From Gymnogyps californianus (taxonomy: Eukaryota > Chordata > Aves > Accipitriformes > Cathartidae): a stretch of DNA of 64,000 nucleotides. The translations under genes were made by a program, and so were the position numbers. Positions 36,201 through 49,925 of this stretch are shown piece by piece. The notes beneath the pieces are model-generated. The model saw only the letters and a program-made list of their open reading frames with translations. It ran no database searches and was not told where the DNA came from. Position 1 is the first letter of the stretch, and each line of letters opens with the position of its first letter. The DNA is taken from NCBI RefSeq assembly GCF_018139145.2, contig NC_059471.1:209765494-209829493 (forward strand), read 5' to 3'.

Positions 36201-37645
36201 AATCTTATTTTTCTATAATTTCATATTACTAGATAAGGAAAGTTAAATACAAACAGAGAATATACACTGTACTGCTTTGTAATATGTGAACTCTAGAATC
36301 TCAGAAATGCCCACTTTTCTGCATTTCTTTCAATGTATTTGATCCAAACTTCTGGCTGCCAATGTAAAAGCAGTTTTAAAGTGATTTGTAATGCTGTTAT
36401 ATCCATAATAGTCTAAGGATATAAATGATGCAAGATTCACAGAAAAGTGACTTGTGCATACTCAGATATAGACATACAAGTTATGTATATGTGTGTCTTG
36501 TTCCATAGGAATTATGTGATTCACAGCACGTGACTATGAGTTTCCAGCTTATTATGATCTTATTTCTTAAATATTAAAAATAGAATGCATTTTAGAGGCT
36601 TTTTTTAATGAAGCAGAAAGTACCAATCAATGGTTATCTATATTTTTGTTGGCATAGTTCTGTATTTCACACAAGAGACATTTGATATCAAAAGATGGCT
36701 GAAATATCAAAAATCCTTCAAATACTTATCTCTTTTAATGATAACTACAGCTGCACTCAAAAGCTGCTGCCCTTGGTATCACTTACATTCCCACAGGAAT
36801 ATAAATCTCTGAGAGACAAGGGTTTAAAAAAGGTATTCTTCTCAGGGCACTGGAGAAACACACAGCTTTATTCTTTTGATGCTGCATAATAGTATTATTG
36901 GGCTAACATGCTGAAATATACGTTCTTTCGATTTTTTTTTCCTGAAGCTTATCTACTCTCACATTATTAATCTGAAAACAGGCCAAAAGAAAAACGAAGA
37001 AGAGAGATCCAACAAATTCAGAACTCAAATACTGTCATTTGGGCCACTGAACATCTTCAGTGGAAGCAATTTAGTCCAAGGCATGGGATAACTGAAAAAG
37101 AAACATTATGAAGAGACACTACTGAAAGCTGGTTTCTATCTGTTTGAGATCAAAGAGGATCAAAGCAAATACGAAATTGTCCGTAGATACGGTAATAATG
37201 TACCTAGTGATCCTGAAATGAATTGTTTAAATATTCATATTTCTACATTTCATTTTAAAAAGTGTGCCTTTAAATCCCATGAGTAATCCAACAATGATAA
37301 TCATAAAATAGTAATGTAAAATTAAATTTAAAAACAAGACCTATTCCATCCTTGAATCAAAATTATTTCTTTCATCATGGTAATGGCATATTGTTTTTAG
37401 AACCTAGTGACTATATTTGTTTAATTTAATTCATAAGTCCCTGGTTATCACTGCAATTTTACTCATACGAAAGTTATCTGATGTGCAGTGTTATAGCTGT
37501 TTGATGTATATTTCCAAAACCAGAAAAAACAAAGACCTAGAGACACATCACCACCTCTTGCAGAAATGTCAGTCATGCTATGAATAAAGCATAAGCTTAG
37601 AAAAACATCATCACCCAACAAACAAATAGCATTTGCTGAACCAAA
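33216..37645. other. SEMA3D intron 1, no genes seen
   Basis: AT-rich intron. Apart from a 22 bp tandem duplication at 35993-36036 I recognise nothing. Overlapping frames of about 100 codons on opposite strands at 33405-33735 carry no motif. Confidence 0.45.
35993..36036. repeat. 22 bp tandem duplication
   Basis: Two adjacent copies of a 22-mer ending in ttttaatgtttcat (35993-36014 and 36015-36036), 21 of 22 bases identical. Recent local slippage or duplication. Confidence 0.92.
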
Positions 37646-37649
37646 TACA

Positions 37650-38180
37650 TGTGTCTGGAATTGTGCTCCCGAGCTAATTGGAGGCAGGCTCTGGTGCCGT
37701 ACCGCAGGACGCCGCAGTTGAGAAATCCCTCAAACTGGTCATGCAGAGTTCAGTACGCTGTGCAATGGCAATTGCTTAACTCTGGGGGCAGGAGGCATGG
37801 CGAGAAATCTCAGAAACCAGACTGGGAAACAATGCTCTCATTTGTCATGGACAACCTCAGCAGTGCGAGGAAGCCAGTGAGAAGGACAAGGATCTGAGTG
37901 AAGCTGCCCGTAAAGCAGTGATGTGCCATTGCAAAGGACGAGCCCCGGTCTGGGGGATAGCTGGGGCTGTTGTACAGTGGAAGAGCACTGGAGGAGATGA
38001 AGGGAAGATAAGAGCAAGAAAGGAAGAGGCCTCCTCAGCAAACTGGAGGCCAGCACCTGTTCCCACAAGCGCTGCCCCAAACCACCACTGTATCTGTATT
38101 TGGCTGTGTCAAGCTGGACTGGGGCAAGCCTAAGATCGGGATACCATGGTGATCAGCGTGGGAGGGAATATTGCCTCTTG
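37650..38180. other. GC-richer island of unknown origin
   Basis: About 530 bp clearly richer in G+C and CpG than its flanks, with overlapping open frames on both strands (69-82 codons). Two diverged direct repeats about 365 bp apart, near 37671 and 38036, share a core tggaggc and encode related peptides in one sense (ANWRQALVPY and ANWRPAPVPT). The composition and internal repeat suggest an inserted element, such as a fragment of a retroelement, more than intronic background. I found no termini, target duplication, RT motif or known family. An uncharacterised exon is a less likely alternative. Confidence 0.35.
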
Positions 38181-41100
38181 TTAGTCTTCCTCTCAAAAAT
38201 GGAGGAAAACCTATATGAAACAGAAATTATTCGCTATTCAAATAGCACAAGTTGAATGGGAACGTGCATACTCACAGCTGGCAGATTGTCTTATCCAAGG
38301 AGACCATCAAACCCAATCACAGGACACCCAAAACCCCTATGCTTATGCTAAGCACCTAATTCTGACGTTTAATTTAGAAAGCTACTGCTGCAAGATAGTT
38401 AGCTATGACTCCCTGCTACATCCAAAGACAGACAGAGAGACAAAAAAAAACAACTGAAGGAGCTTGGTCACTCTCAAAAAGCTGTTCTAATTTTTAAAAT
38501 TCAGTAGGTGCAAGTAATGAACTAAAGGATACATTCACTGTGATCTGGCCCAGTTTGATATCCAAGTTGGAGGACAGAAAAGTTTCGAAACTGCAACAAC
38601 TCCTCTCCTTTCCTGTGTGTCAGACTAACCCCGACCCTGAGTGTATCTTCTAGTTCAGCCTTGTCCAACATGTGGTTCCAAGCAGGATGTTGCCTGTAAA
38701 ACCCTCATGCATTAATTCCACTAATTGGAGCATTCAAAATAAAAGCAGAGGTTTCAGAGGGGGACCAAAAGTCAGTGTTGTCTTTCCAACACTAACATGC
38801 TATCAGCCACAGCCAAGGCTGGGAACTCATGCGTTAGCGAGGTATTGAGCTAACATGTCTTCACAAAAGCCATTCGACCTGATCAGCCAAGCTGTGGACC
38901 TTGATTTATCTGTCTGACAGCCCTGTTCAGCCCTGCTGGGTTGGACTTTGCTCAGTGCCACTGCTGGGAAGCTGCAGAGCATCTCTGTGACAAACACCTG
39001 CAAAAGGAGCGGAGGGGGAGGGAGGAACACTTCAGACTTGGTAAGATAGGTTCAATAGAGCTGGAAGTGGAAAAGGGCTGAGCTCATTACCCTGTGTGAA
39101 CTGACTATAGGAACAATACCCAAACAAAAGACAATCTAACACAACTGTCACAACAAAGCCAGTTCTGAAAGACATCTGACAAGGCAACATCTTTTTTAAA
39201 AATCCTCAGGATATTAACTGCATATTTGTGTGTTGTATTAAGAAGACTAACGTCATGACAACAGCTCAATTTAACACAAACAATAGGCCAATAAATACAA
39301 TACTAGTGTTTTAAAATAATTAAATAACCATTTGTTCTTGCATTTATGTTGCTTCCACGTACTGGCAGAATTCCTTCAAATAAACAAACAGCTCTTTTTT
39401 TTTTTAATTTTTAAAGATTACATGTTGGCAGTAATTTACGCAAATCTGGCATTTGTTCTATTCATCTGAGGTGAAAAAAACAAAGACACATTTATCACGT
39501 TGCATTTTCACTCTTAGAAAGCCAAAACAAGGGCCCTCCAGGGAACAAGAAGTTTAATTATAAACTATCACTGCAAAACAAGATAAATTCTAGAACATAT
39601 CTCTGGGAACACATTCAATACACTAAGCCAATATAATCTGAAATGTAATTTTTTTTTATTATTTTATTTTTAATACAGGGCCATGGTTCTTTTTTGGTGT
39701 AAAAGGAAAAAGTCAGCAAAATAGAGATCAATTACAGAGGTGTAAAGTTGGTTGCAAAATAATGTTCATAATATAGTTAGTGATTCTTCAGAAGCACTCA
39801 CAAGAACAGAAAAACTCAAGCAGTGTCATTGATTAGCAGTTCATTTGTTTTTTAAACTGTGCACTAAATTTGTGTTGTGCAATGCTGAGAAAAACTGAAG
39901 GATAAAATAAGAGTCACAGTGCAAAACAACATTGCCCTCTCTGCACTGTAGTTTTCAGTTTCAGTTCCTATAGAGCTTTTTACAATTGTTGTATCAATTG
40001 TCACAGCAGAAGCATCTTAATGAAAAACAGAATTACTCCCATATTTTTTTCCTTTTCACCCTCCTCACCAAGAAAAAGTAGGAAATTTATTCCAGAATCT
40101 TCAGTTTGAAATATTTCTTAATCACATATGATGCATCAAATAGTTGGTTCCTTTCTGTCCACAGAAAATTCCCCTAATAGGAAAATGTGTTTGTTGATAA
40201 ATAAAATTTAAATTTAAAAAAAAGTTCAAAGAAGTTGCAATCCTCCTACAACTCAATGAGGCTATTTAATAAGGCTGCATTTTAGATTTCCATTGTGTAA
40301 CAGAGAAGAAAATGAGTTATGTCAATAACACTGTCAACAAGGTCAAGCCCCATAGGAATCCCTATGAATTCCTTCTAAGATCCTGTGTAGATCTGTAAAC
40401 TATGTCATGATCTTACCCACCACATCGCTGAAACGTGGAGCTTATTTTAAACAACCGCATACTGACAGCCTAATTCTGTTTTCACAAAGATGAACTGGAT
40501 CTCTAGAAAGGCATATAGCTGTCTCATAACATGAGAGGTGTCCATCAGGTAAATTGATTTTCCTGAGAAAATGAGTTGCAGAAGTAAACATGAAAGCTTT
40601 GTACTGAATCTAATTTAGAGAAATAAATACTGAAGATTCCACGTTCTAAAATCCACACATGACATGAAAGATGAATGCTAATTTACCCTTTCTAAGAAGA
40701 TGCATTTCTACTTAGATCAAATATATAAACTGGTAAGAATACTATTACCCATGGTAATACTATTGCCCATGTTCAATATCTTTGAAGGTTTTCAAGCCTC
40801 TTGAGATCATGGAATTTCTAAACATGATAACGTGAAAATGCCATTTTTTTTACTTAAACCATGATGAACAATACTTTAGAAAAGGTTACAGTTGCAAATA
40901 GTGATTATCTGTTTATTCATTCTCATTTTCCTTCTTCATTCTTTTCCCAGCAATTAACTTCCTTGTATTTTACTGAATGTCTTCACATTTTTAGTGAAAG
41001 TAGCAGAGATTTACAATAAAGATTTGTAACAATGTCTCCACTATGGAGCTGTATCAGAGTAATGCAGAGAGTAATCAGTAAGGGATACATTGGCATATGT

Positions 41101-44100
41101 CCACTGACTTCACTGAAGTTGCCCTAATTAGGTAGAAAGGGATCATGACCATGATGACCCTATAATATTGATGATACTTGTGTTCACTAGTACACAAATA
41201 TTAGATTTATCATCTTAGTTCCAGTTCTGAATTCTTTTGACAGAATAATTAGTGAGCACATTCATTCAGGTAATTTGAATGAAAGTAGAGCTCGTCTTTA
41301 ACAAATTTAGTGTAAAAATATTTGATAATATCTCTAAGGTTCAGACTCACCTCCATTCAATTTAGGTACCTGAAAAATAGAAGCTGGCAGCCTGGTCACT
41401 TGAAGCTACATGCTAAACCAACAGAGAGAAACAGTATCTACCAGAAAGTGAAACTACCAACCTGAGCTGCTGAGCACCTTCTGTTGACTCTAGTTAAGTA
41501 TCAGGTCCTATACAGCAGGAAAAACTGTAGGGCTATGCTATCACTTGTTTATCTATTTGACTATACCCAGACCAAATAAATGCTTCCAAAACAAAAAAAA
41601 AAAACCATTACTAGAACAATTACTTTTTTTCTCCAGTTCCAGATCTACGTACAGTTACTCCCTACGTAATGTCCTTCACTGAATATCGTTTGCTGAACCA
41701 TCATAAAACCTTGACATGTCTGAGCATGGTCCTCTGCCGTAGGAGGTAAAGGAATGAATTCCTCCGATGGCTCTTATCCTCCTGCTACTAAAAAGCAAAA
41801 GTATATTAGCAATGTTAGGTGTACATGTCCTTATTGTGGTAGTATTCTCACTTGAGAGGAAATGAAAGAAAATGTCATGCTGCATAAAAGGGATTCCACG
41901 ATAAATGAAATGAGAAGATTACAAGACCGAGAACTGAAAAGTTGCGAATGTCAGCGCTACAGCTGGAAAGTGATGGCAAACAACGTGATCCTGCCTCTCA
42001 CAGTAAGTCTGTGAAGTAGAGGGAAAATAAAGGCAATATTTTACTAAGCTTATTTAAAAATAACAAGACAACATTTCTACTTCCTTGGTGTCTTTCTCAT
42101 TCAGTGTCCACCCTCTGCAGGAATGACCCAGAGGTCTTGAGGAACACGTGCTTTCTGATTGCATGGTTAAAAGATGCAGCCTAGTGCATATACATTAGAG
42201 AGTGGGAAGGAATGAAAGTGCAGACAGTTATCCTTTGGGATGCTGATAATGAAAGCGCTTGTAAGTTATTTCTCATTGTTTCCAATGGAGGGGAGCATGG
42301 CTGCAAATCACTGAAAATTGACATTATCTACATGTCTGTTAGTGCTTTATTATTATTAATCAAAATGAAAACAGTATTTTCTTCTATTATCTATGCAGAT
42401 ACACTCTCTGTATTCAAGTAGTTAAAGAGAGGCCTGATTAGTCCCATATACTATTAAGGGTTGTATCCCTGCCTCCTCTTCTCTTCCAAAGCAGTGAAGT
42501 GTTCTGATCAGTGGTTGTTGAAGAACTGGACTAGGTGACAGAATTGCCATGTCAGGTACCAGAAATCTTCTGAAAATGTGACAGAATATTGCTGTCCTGG
42601 AGATATAGGAAACGGGATGGGGAACTTGTCCCAGTCCTAGACTAGAAACTAAAGGTAAAAAAAGAAAAATCTCTTTTTTTCTCTCTCCCAAGGTTTTTTA
42701 TTTACAAAATCTGTAATTCTTTTTATATATATAAATTTGCAAATGTAACTGAAGTAAACTGATTCAAGGAACTGAAAACATACCACTACTGTTTCTTAAG
42801 ACCCCATATTAGTCAAACCACCCATGACTAGCTTCTTACACTACTTCTGTCACTGAGGTTTGGGTAAAGAGCAGAGCAGCTTTCTCCTGGAAGGTCCCAG
42901 GATGTTTCACTTAATCTTCCGCCTTCCACTCTGGGTCTCCCTCACATATTTCAGTTTCTCTCCCTGTGTGGCCATACTGGGAGCACTCACAAGCTAAACC
43001 CACAGCAAAGAAATAGAGAAGAACAGGAACTGCGCAAGAGTCTGCCTGGACAGATCGAATAATGTTCCCAATTTGTTAAGCACTAGAAGATGACTGAACT
43101 TCCCCAGTGTTATTGTTTTATCATTCTTTTGAAATCATCACTTAATGCTTTTATTCTTTATGAACTAGTGCACTAAACACAGTAACTTAATGGTGAAGTA
43201 TTAGAAAAACATTAACGTAAACATATAATAATGATAATGTAAAGGTACTGACATATGCTAGTGATTATTGTTGCAAATGCCTTTTGGGAAGGCCATATCA
43301 AATCTTTAAAATTTATCTTTAACCGTGGCCCAAAATTCAGGGTTCTGTTAAATACATTCAGCCTGAATTTTCCTGAGTGTCCATGTGAAGAAAGTATAGG
43401 CTTTCAAAACAGACCGAGTCTGGCCATAACACAACAGGATCAGAGACATACTTCTGCCGCAAGGGAAAGCACTTCAAACATCAGGGTGCCAGTCTGTCAG
43501 CACTTATCACTCAGTCGGTTATACTATCTCTCCAGCAGATTCCCCTTCCAAACTTATACTTCATCACACTCCTGACCTTGCTGCATATGGCCCCTTCAGC
43601 AGAGTTCAAGTCTGTATCACGTAAGACATGGAGAGTTTATTCGCCACTTCTCATTATCATCTCAGAGCTTTGTTCATTGTAAGCCAAAATTATTTACTCT
43701 GCAGTTTTGGGGGCATTCATGGAGGAGTAAGGGATGAAGAAAAGTCTAACCAAGAAAATGTTATGCTGCAAAGAAAATGAGCAAATACCCACCCGTTCAT
43801 GAGCAAACAATTGCTTCTGTGCCTGTTTGGTCTGCAACTTTCCATCCAAAAATGGGATGGAAACGGAGACAGCCAGGCCATATTGCGCTCCAGCTAATAA
43901 AGTGTTTCAGATCAAGAAAAACAGGCAAGGCTGCATCACCCTGGCCTGTGTCGTACGGATTCTTTTTTTTTTTCCTTTGAAACATTCCATTTGCTGTTCA
44001 AGCCAAGACAAGAAAAGAAACATTTTTAACCTTAAGGGTTTGACATAAGCCTACAAAATTAAATAGCCAGGGCTGAAGTGAGGCAGGTTTTACAGTTCTG

Positions 44101-44224
44101 AAGTAGCCACCCTTTGTTCCTTCCTTAACGGTACAGTTATAGTCAGGGAAAACATCATAAGCTGCAAGCAAACAGGCAAGAGCAGATTCATCTGCCTTTA
44201 TTTGCATTGAAACCTATGCAGGTC
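38181..44224. other. SEMA3D intron 1, no genes seen
   Basis: About 6 kb of AT-rich intron, especially AT-rich at 39200-41000. It holds an 18 bp tandem duplication at 40738-40773. No exon, RNA gene or repeat family was recognised. Confidence 0.45.
40738..40773. repeat. 18 bp tandem duplication
   Basis: Two adjacent copies of aatactattacccatggt (second copy aatactattgcccatgtt), 16 of 18 identical. Confidence 0.88.
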
Positions 44225-44345
44225 AGGGCCACATGGTACTAAATACTCTACAAATAAAGAGCAAGTGTCAATACCTTCCCTGACGAGCTTACATCTAAGA
44301 AGACAAAACAAACAAAAGATGGGTGGAGAAAAAGCCTGTGTAATT
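44225..44345 (+). repeat. Old amniote repeat, copy 1
   Basis: Carries the tail of a repeat known from birds and reptiles: a 'gtactaaatactctacaaat' segment, 'caataccttccctgacgag', then gagcttacatctaagaagac and a following aaacaaacaaaagatggg. The same family recurs in the same orientation at 47995-48145. Family named only by recollection of its consensus. Confidence 0.5.
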
Positions 44346-47300
44346 ACAGGAATACGGTACAGTCACCCCCAGTGCTGCTCTGACTTGAGCTTCCAGACCC
44401 CAAGCCTAAGTCTGTATCAATAAATAAAATGTGTTAGACACTATTTGCAGATCCTGAGACAGAGCAGCCTGGCACAGCTTCTGTCCATACAGCTTAACCC
44501 TCATTCCCTTCAAAACTGAGTGGTCTCATCCATATTGCCTCCTGGGAGCCCTCCATATCCCCCCAGTTTATGATAGGGCAGTTTGGAAACGTGCTAGTTG
44601 ACAAGAGCAAAAACCAGTCCAGTGAGCACGCTAACAAACATCACGGGTTACTGCAGGCCAATACTGTCTTTTGGCCTTGTTTAACTTGCAAATACAGATG
44701 CGACCCATCTGTCTCCCCTGCGGTCTGCTTGAGAGTCCCTGCACCCACAAGGGAGACGTGCCACTAATGCCATCAGCCAAGCAAGATAGGCAGTCAGTGA
44801 CAGAGCCATCCCATCAAGTTTTGGCACTTAAAAAATACTGCTTTTCATTGTGTAATTTCTGTGGAAAATAACGAGACGTGGAAAACCATGCAAAATATTC
44901 CAACAGTGTGAATACAGATGTCCGAATCAGGCTAACATGGCCATCAGGTAGACATTAAAAAGGGAAGGGGGTTCTAGGTTTTGTGAGGGTGTGGGCAGAC
45001 AAATTAGAGGTGAAATCTTTGAAATTTAACTCTGGTTTTAAAAAAGGCAGCTCGTTTTTATGATCACTGAAACTGTTTTCAGAAAAGCTTTGACAAACTT
45101 GGAAAAAACGAGCAAACAGCTGATATCCACTACAGTGCACACAACTGTCCTCCTACAAGATCCTGCTCAGGGTCATGCTTTTAGAGCAGAAGTTCGCCGA
45201 CTTCTCCACGGATGTTCTTAGTTCACCTTCCATGAGATACAGACCTCAAAAAAGAAAGAGAGGCGACAAAAGCCATGCAGGCAGCACTGTGACAGGGGGG
45301 CACCACTGACCTCCGGCACTTGTCATGGCCCTCGTGCCACATGTCACCACCTCTTCCCTTCTGCCAGAGGACCTGTTCATGGAGTCACTCTCAGCTTCAG
45401 TCACCATTGACTGGTTTACTTTAAACACTTTAAGTTCAGTGCTGCTGTACTTGCTGGAAATGGATCTGCAGGACTGAGGACAGAAGGCTCACGATGAAAT
45501 GAGAGTGGAAATGGGAAATAAACTTTTAAGATGGTAGGGTTACAGACAAAGAAGGATATGTGATAAATCCCTTGCTCTCTTCCACCACATGCTCAGAAGA
45601 AGGGATTAATAACTTATCACACTTAAGAAACTAGCAAAATTATTGCTAGCAACCTCTCGTCATATTCAGAAGATGAGATGCCTAATTTTTTTAATGAAAT
45701 CAATTAATAAGAAAGAAGAACTAAAACAAATAAATAATCAGCGTGGATCTTGGAAGAAAGAGTTTCAGGAAATCTTTTATGGCAAAGAACAGCCCTTCTG
45801 CCACCCAGCTGTTTGTTTTGTTTTAACAATTCATGAGAGTTGAGCTTCTGCAGCTTCTTTTCTTTTTCCTATTCCAAAAGCCTTGGGGATGTTTCTCTTT
45901 TAATTTTGAGCCCACTCTTGAGCTGGGAATTCTTTTTCCAACGTGTGAGTGTGAATGATATGAATGGAGATTGCGCAACTGCTTACCTCTTCTCTTGCTG
46001 ATCAAGTTATTTGCCTAACTCTTCCTGAGAGCAATGAAAGAAACCTTTTTCTTTTCATGGGTTTATTTGGATCTGTGGAAACCAAGGACTCTTAGTCTCC
46101 CTACATGCATTTATAAAGTATTCTGCAGAACTGAAGGACTTTGTCTAGTATGAAGAAACTCTGAAATCAGCAGCCACCTGTTTGTCTGATATAGAAAGAA
46201 TAAGGAGTCTGACTTGCACAGTTCTCACCTCTCCTCAGTTCTCACACCTCCAGGGATGCTGGACCTCCAAAAAGCTAACAAAAATAAATTACATGATGCC
46301 ACAGAGGAGTCTCCCTCTTCCAACCTGGGTAGAAGGACAGCAGAAAAATGGCCACCATGGCTCCAGCTAAACCATATATACTAACACAGGTTCTACAGAA
46401 AGCAGACACATAAGAAGGTGTGTCTTTGTTTTTCTGTATGTGTATATTGTGCCTGTAGACACAATTTTGGATTTAATAGGCCAAATCCAACTCTTTGAAG
46501 TTAAGTGAAATGCCTCGGTCTCTTCAATCGCATTCTTTTTGATTTACTTATTAATGTCATTTGTGATGTGACATAAAAGCGCCTAGCAAGCTGTTATACT
46601 CCCTTCAACAAACAGCCACCCAGATGCTCAACAGCGATGGCAGTGACGATCCTAAATCAAATCCTATGTGGTTTTCCTATACTAAATACCATACACTCCT
46701 GCAGCACTGTCGGTGAACAACAGGGGAGATGGGCTCCAGCAGCCACCAGCCACTAGCATGGAAGTCCATCCCGGTCCACCAGCATAGAAGCCCGTTCCAG
46801 TTCAGCAGCAGAGACTGGAGATGCTGCCTTTCCTCCAAGTTTGCAACAGCATGTTTTTCCAAAGATGAAGGAGAGAGAAAAAAAAAGAAAAAAAATACCT
46901 AGCACAGAGGTTATTTGGCTGAACCTTCTGGCACTGAAACAGGCTCCCATGTTGACAATTAAGAGATTTACCCCAGCTCACTGCCTCAAAGCACTGCAAC
47001 CTAAGTTAACTAAATATTTTGTACCAGGGCTTGCTGTCAGAGATTCTGCTTTTCAAGCGCTTGCTGTCATTGATATCCCAATGTCTGCAAAAGCAGTTAA
47101 AATGAATTAAAGAAATACTGCAATTCCTTCATCCTAAATTTAGTCATCTGAAAATTAGGTGTTAGTTCATCTAGTTTCCATTTACAGTCATTGGAGAGAA
47201 ACAGGCACTTCAGGGACTGATTACTCCTAGCCACTTCAGACCTCTTGGATGGGAAGCTGAGGTGTCTCCCTTTCTGCTGATTAGACAGAGAACCTATATG

Positions 47301-47994
47301 ATCATCTTAATTGAGATACTTAAAGCTTGCCCCTTGGAGCCCTCGATCAGGGTTACCAAATAGACACGGAGCTCCAATGGGTACAGTCACGTGTCAAACA
47401 GAAAAGTACTTGCACAAAAGGATCTTTAAAGACATACAAGTGATAATATTAATAATACCCATTTCTGTTGTGTATTGCCCTTGCACACCTCAAAAGCTGT
47501 CTGTATCACTCAGTTAAATTGTTTTGCTTAATGTGATCCTACCTGGTGCAAGATGAACAATAGGTGCTGTGTCAAGAGAGAGGAAGCTGCTGCAAATCCC
47601 TGGGTTATTGCAGCTATTGCTGCAGCTGAAATTTGGTCTGATTGCTTCACTTCAAAATTTTTGGCTGTTTTTTGCTATTAATCTTGGAAAGCCTCCAAAA
47701 TAAACCTGATAAGGTCCTGAACATCACAAAAGATGCATTCTTCCCCATACTTGTAAATCATCTTTGGCACACTTTCCACTTTTAGTAATTATAGATTTCC
47801 TCCAAGCTGCCTGCACATTGCCCATAGATATAAGGCTTTGCATGATCTGTCTTCTAATTCAGAAAACTACAGCAAGCTATTGCACGAACCCCACATTAGA
47901 CAGTAGAGCAATTCAATACTAAAACACTGTTTAGGTCTCTGTATGGTTTTCTTGATGGATGTTACACTGCTGATCTATTTTTATGTATTATTTA
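44346..47994. other. SEMA3D intron 1, no genes seen
   Basis: Intronic DNA with a diverged 26 bp tandem duplication at 46750-46801 and an A-rich tract at about 46872-46896. Short frames occur on both strands, none convincing. Confidence 0.45.
46750..46801. repeat. Diverged 26 bp tandem duplication
   Basis: Two adjacent copies of a 26-mer beginning ccactagcatggaag and ccaccagcatagaag, about 20 of 26 identical. All differences are transitions, which suggests an old duplication. Confidence 0.75.
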
Positions 47995-48145
47995 TACTGG
48001 GATAGTGCCTAGAGGCCCCAGTCAGGGGCAGGACCCCATAGTGCTGCACATACTATGAAGGAGGATACAAGAGCCTCTCCTCCTTGCAGCTTATAGTCTA
48101 AGTATATAATGAATGACACCAGATGGATAAAAGTCAGAGGGAGCA
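47995..48145 (+). repeat. Old amniote repeat, copy 2
   Basis: More complete than the copy at 44225: the opening gatagtgcctagaggcccca, then 'gcaggaccccatagtgctg', 'gcagcttatagtctaagta' and a 'caccagatggataaaag' tail, in the order I remember for the bird/turtle consensus. It is diverged but still readable, which is common in slowly evolving avian introns. Confidence 0.6.
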
Positions 48146-49589
48146 AAAAGTGAGATAGTTGTTAATAACAGTAACAGGCAGAGCACAACAGCTACTTTGC
48201 TATATATAGGCATGTGGTGTTCCTGTCAGTGTTGTCTGCTTTCTCTGTCCTCTGTATTGTGTTTTACAACCTGCAGTGACCTGTGGACAAGCACTCATAC
48301 ACAGAGTCTTCCTCTGTGCATCTGAAGCGCTGGGCACTTGGAAGCATCTTTCACTGCCCACATCAGGCATCTAGGTGAGATTCAGAGGATGTAAACCAGA
48401 GGAAAGAGGTAGGTACTTACAGAAGATGATTCAGAGACCCTGAATTAGGGCATAAAGCAGATAATGTGAATTCAGAGGCTTGGAGTCACTCATGGGAAAG
48501 ATTAGGACTTTGGGGTGTCAAGGGAGCCCAACAAGAAGCTGGTCTCCGTGAATTCACATAATCTCTGCCTTTATTCCCTTACACATTGACAATGCAGAAT
48601 ATATATGTCTGTGTTTCTGCAGCGGGAACAGCCAAGAATCCTTACAATGTCCAGGAACACAGTGCCTAGTTCAAGCCCAGGCTCTCTGGGGAACCAGCAA
48701 TAGGTGCATCTCCCATCTAACTCGCTGACTAAGTCTCATTCAGGTTGAAGATCGGCTTTTAAGCTCATAGCCTTGTGACCCAAATACACCTCTTCAATTA
48801 GGGAGTTCTTATTTCATGTTCTGATCTGAGCCAGGATTGCTCCACACCCAGATAAAATCCCCACCTCTGTGCAAGATCCTCTGTGCGATCCCTAAATCCC
48901 CCTCTAAGTTCTTAGGACAGTTCATCTCTGATTTCCCAAAGTAATAGGTGTTGGGTCTGCAAGGTCAAGAAATGTAAACTCCTGCAAATACGTTTTACTC
49001 TTTTGAATTCAGCACATTATAGACATTCCCAAGCATAAGTCTGGTGCAGTATCATATGTAGCCACAGGCTCTCTGACACCAGGTCCCTGTCCCTGAAGTG
49101 ACTGATTGCTCACTCATCCCTGCCTCTTCATCAATAGATGAGCCAGAAGACAGGGAGCTGAATAGCAAAGGGACTCCCCTTCCCTGTAGAGCCAGTGAAG
49201 TAGGCAAGTGACAAGCAGTTGTGAGGGAAATGAGTCCAGCCGCATGAAGATGAGCTCTGCAGAGGCTGGAGGTGGGAACTATCAAAACAAGAGGGACAAA
49301 GCATGAAAGCAGGCCTTTTCTTTGAAGAGTGCAAACCAAAAAGAGTAAACTAGTCGCAAAGAGATGTTGCTGTCCCGCAGGGTACTGAATGTAATAATAC
49401 AAGAGAGGACTCTATCACCGAGTCACGCCTACAGCAGGATAAACTAATTAAGCTCATCTTTCCTTGAAATGCGAACTTGTGCAATTACACGGATTAGCAG
49501 GTACCTCAGATAGGTCATCTCGGTCTTCCTCATGAGTCTATATTGCTCAATCTTTCCTCAGATCCGCAGCATCCTACAGCTGCTTTGCA
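48146..49589. other. SEMA3D intron 1, no genes seen
   Basis: Intronic DNA without recognised repeats. A 116-codon minus-strand frame at 49052-49402 has a shadow frame on the same strand (49131-49334) and no motif. Confidence 0.45.
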
Positions 49590-49720
49590 CATGGACCTCT
49601 GGCAGCTCTAATAGAAGCTCCCAGAATTTTTGTAGCTCTTCTCTGAATAACTTTCAGTTTCCTAGATTACTTTTTTTTTTTCTTTAAACTCACAGTGCCC
49701 ATAATTGTATTTTCTATGAA
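49590..49720 (-). repeat. Old CR1-type LINE fragment
   Basis: The series tgtagctcttctctgaataa, ctttcagtttcctag and cacagtgcccataattgta follows the reverse complement of the polymerase region of ancient CR1 elements (consensus like 'agctcttctctgaactc... cagtttgtc... gtgcccagaactg'). A T-run interrupts it at about 49671-49682. Assignment is by recollection of consensus. Confidence 0.4.
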
Positions 49721-49821
49721 GATCAGTCATTTTCAAGGAGGTAGCTACCACCTAGAGGTAATACAGTATTTCCCCCTAGCATGAGGCTGTTGTATTAAAG
49801 CAAAAGACATCAGGAGTAGAT

Positions 49822-49925
49822 TTCCAAAAGAGCTCAGCTCCCATTTAGTTATTAAGGCCTAGATTTTCAAATGTAGTGTTAGGTAACTTGGGACATGTAG
49901 GCCTTACTGGATACAACATTCATTA
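49822..49925. repeat. Fragment of a palindromic DNA-transposon family
   Basis: Segments gatttccaaaagagctcagc, 'tcccatttagttattaagg' and cctagattttcaaatgtag resemble a reptile/bird palindromic element with the theme 'gattttcaaa...gcctaa...'. It may be the same family as the element at 50573-50702. Ends are not defined. Confidence 0.35.
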
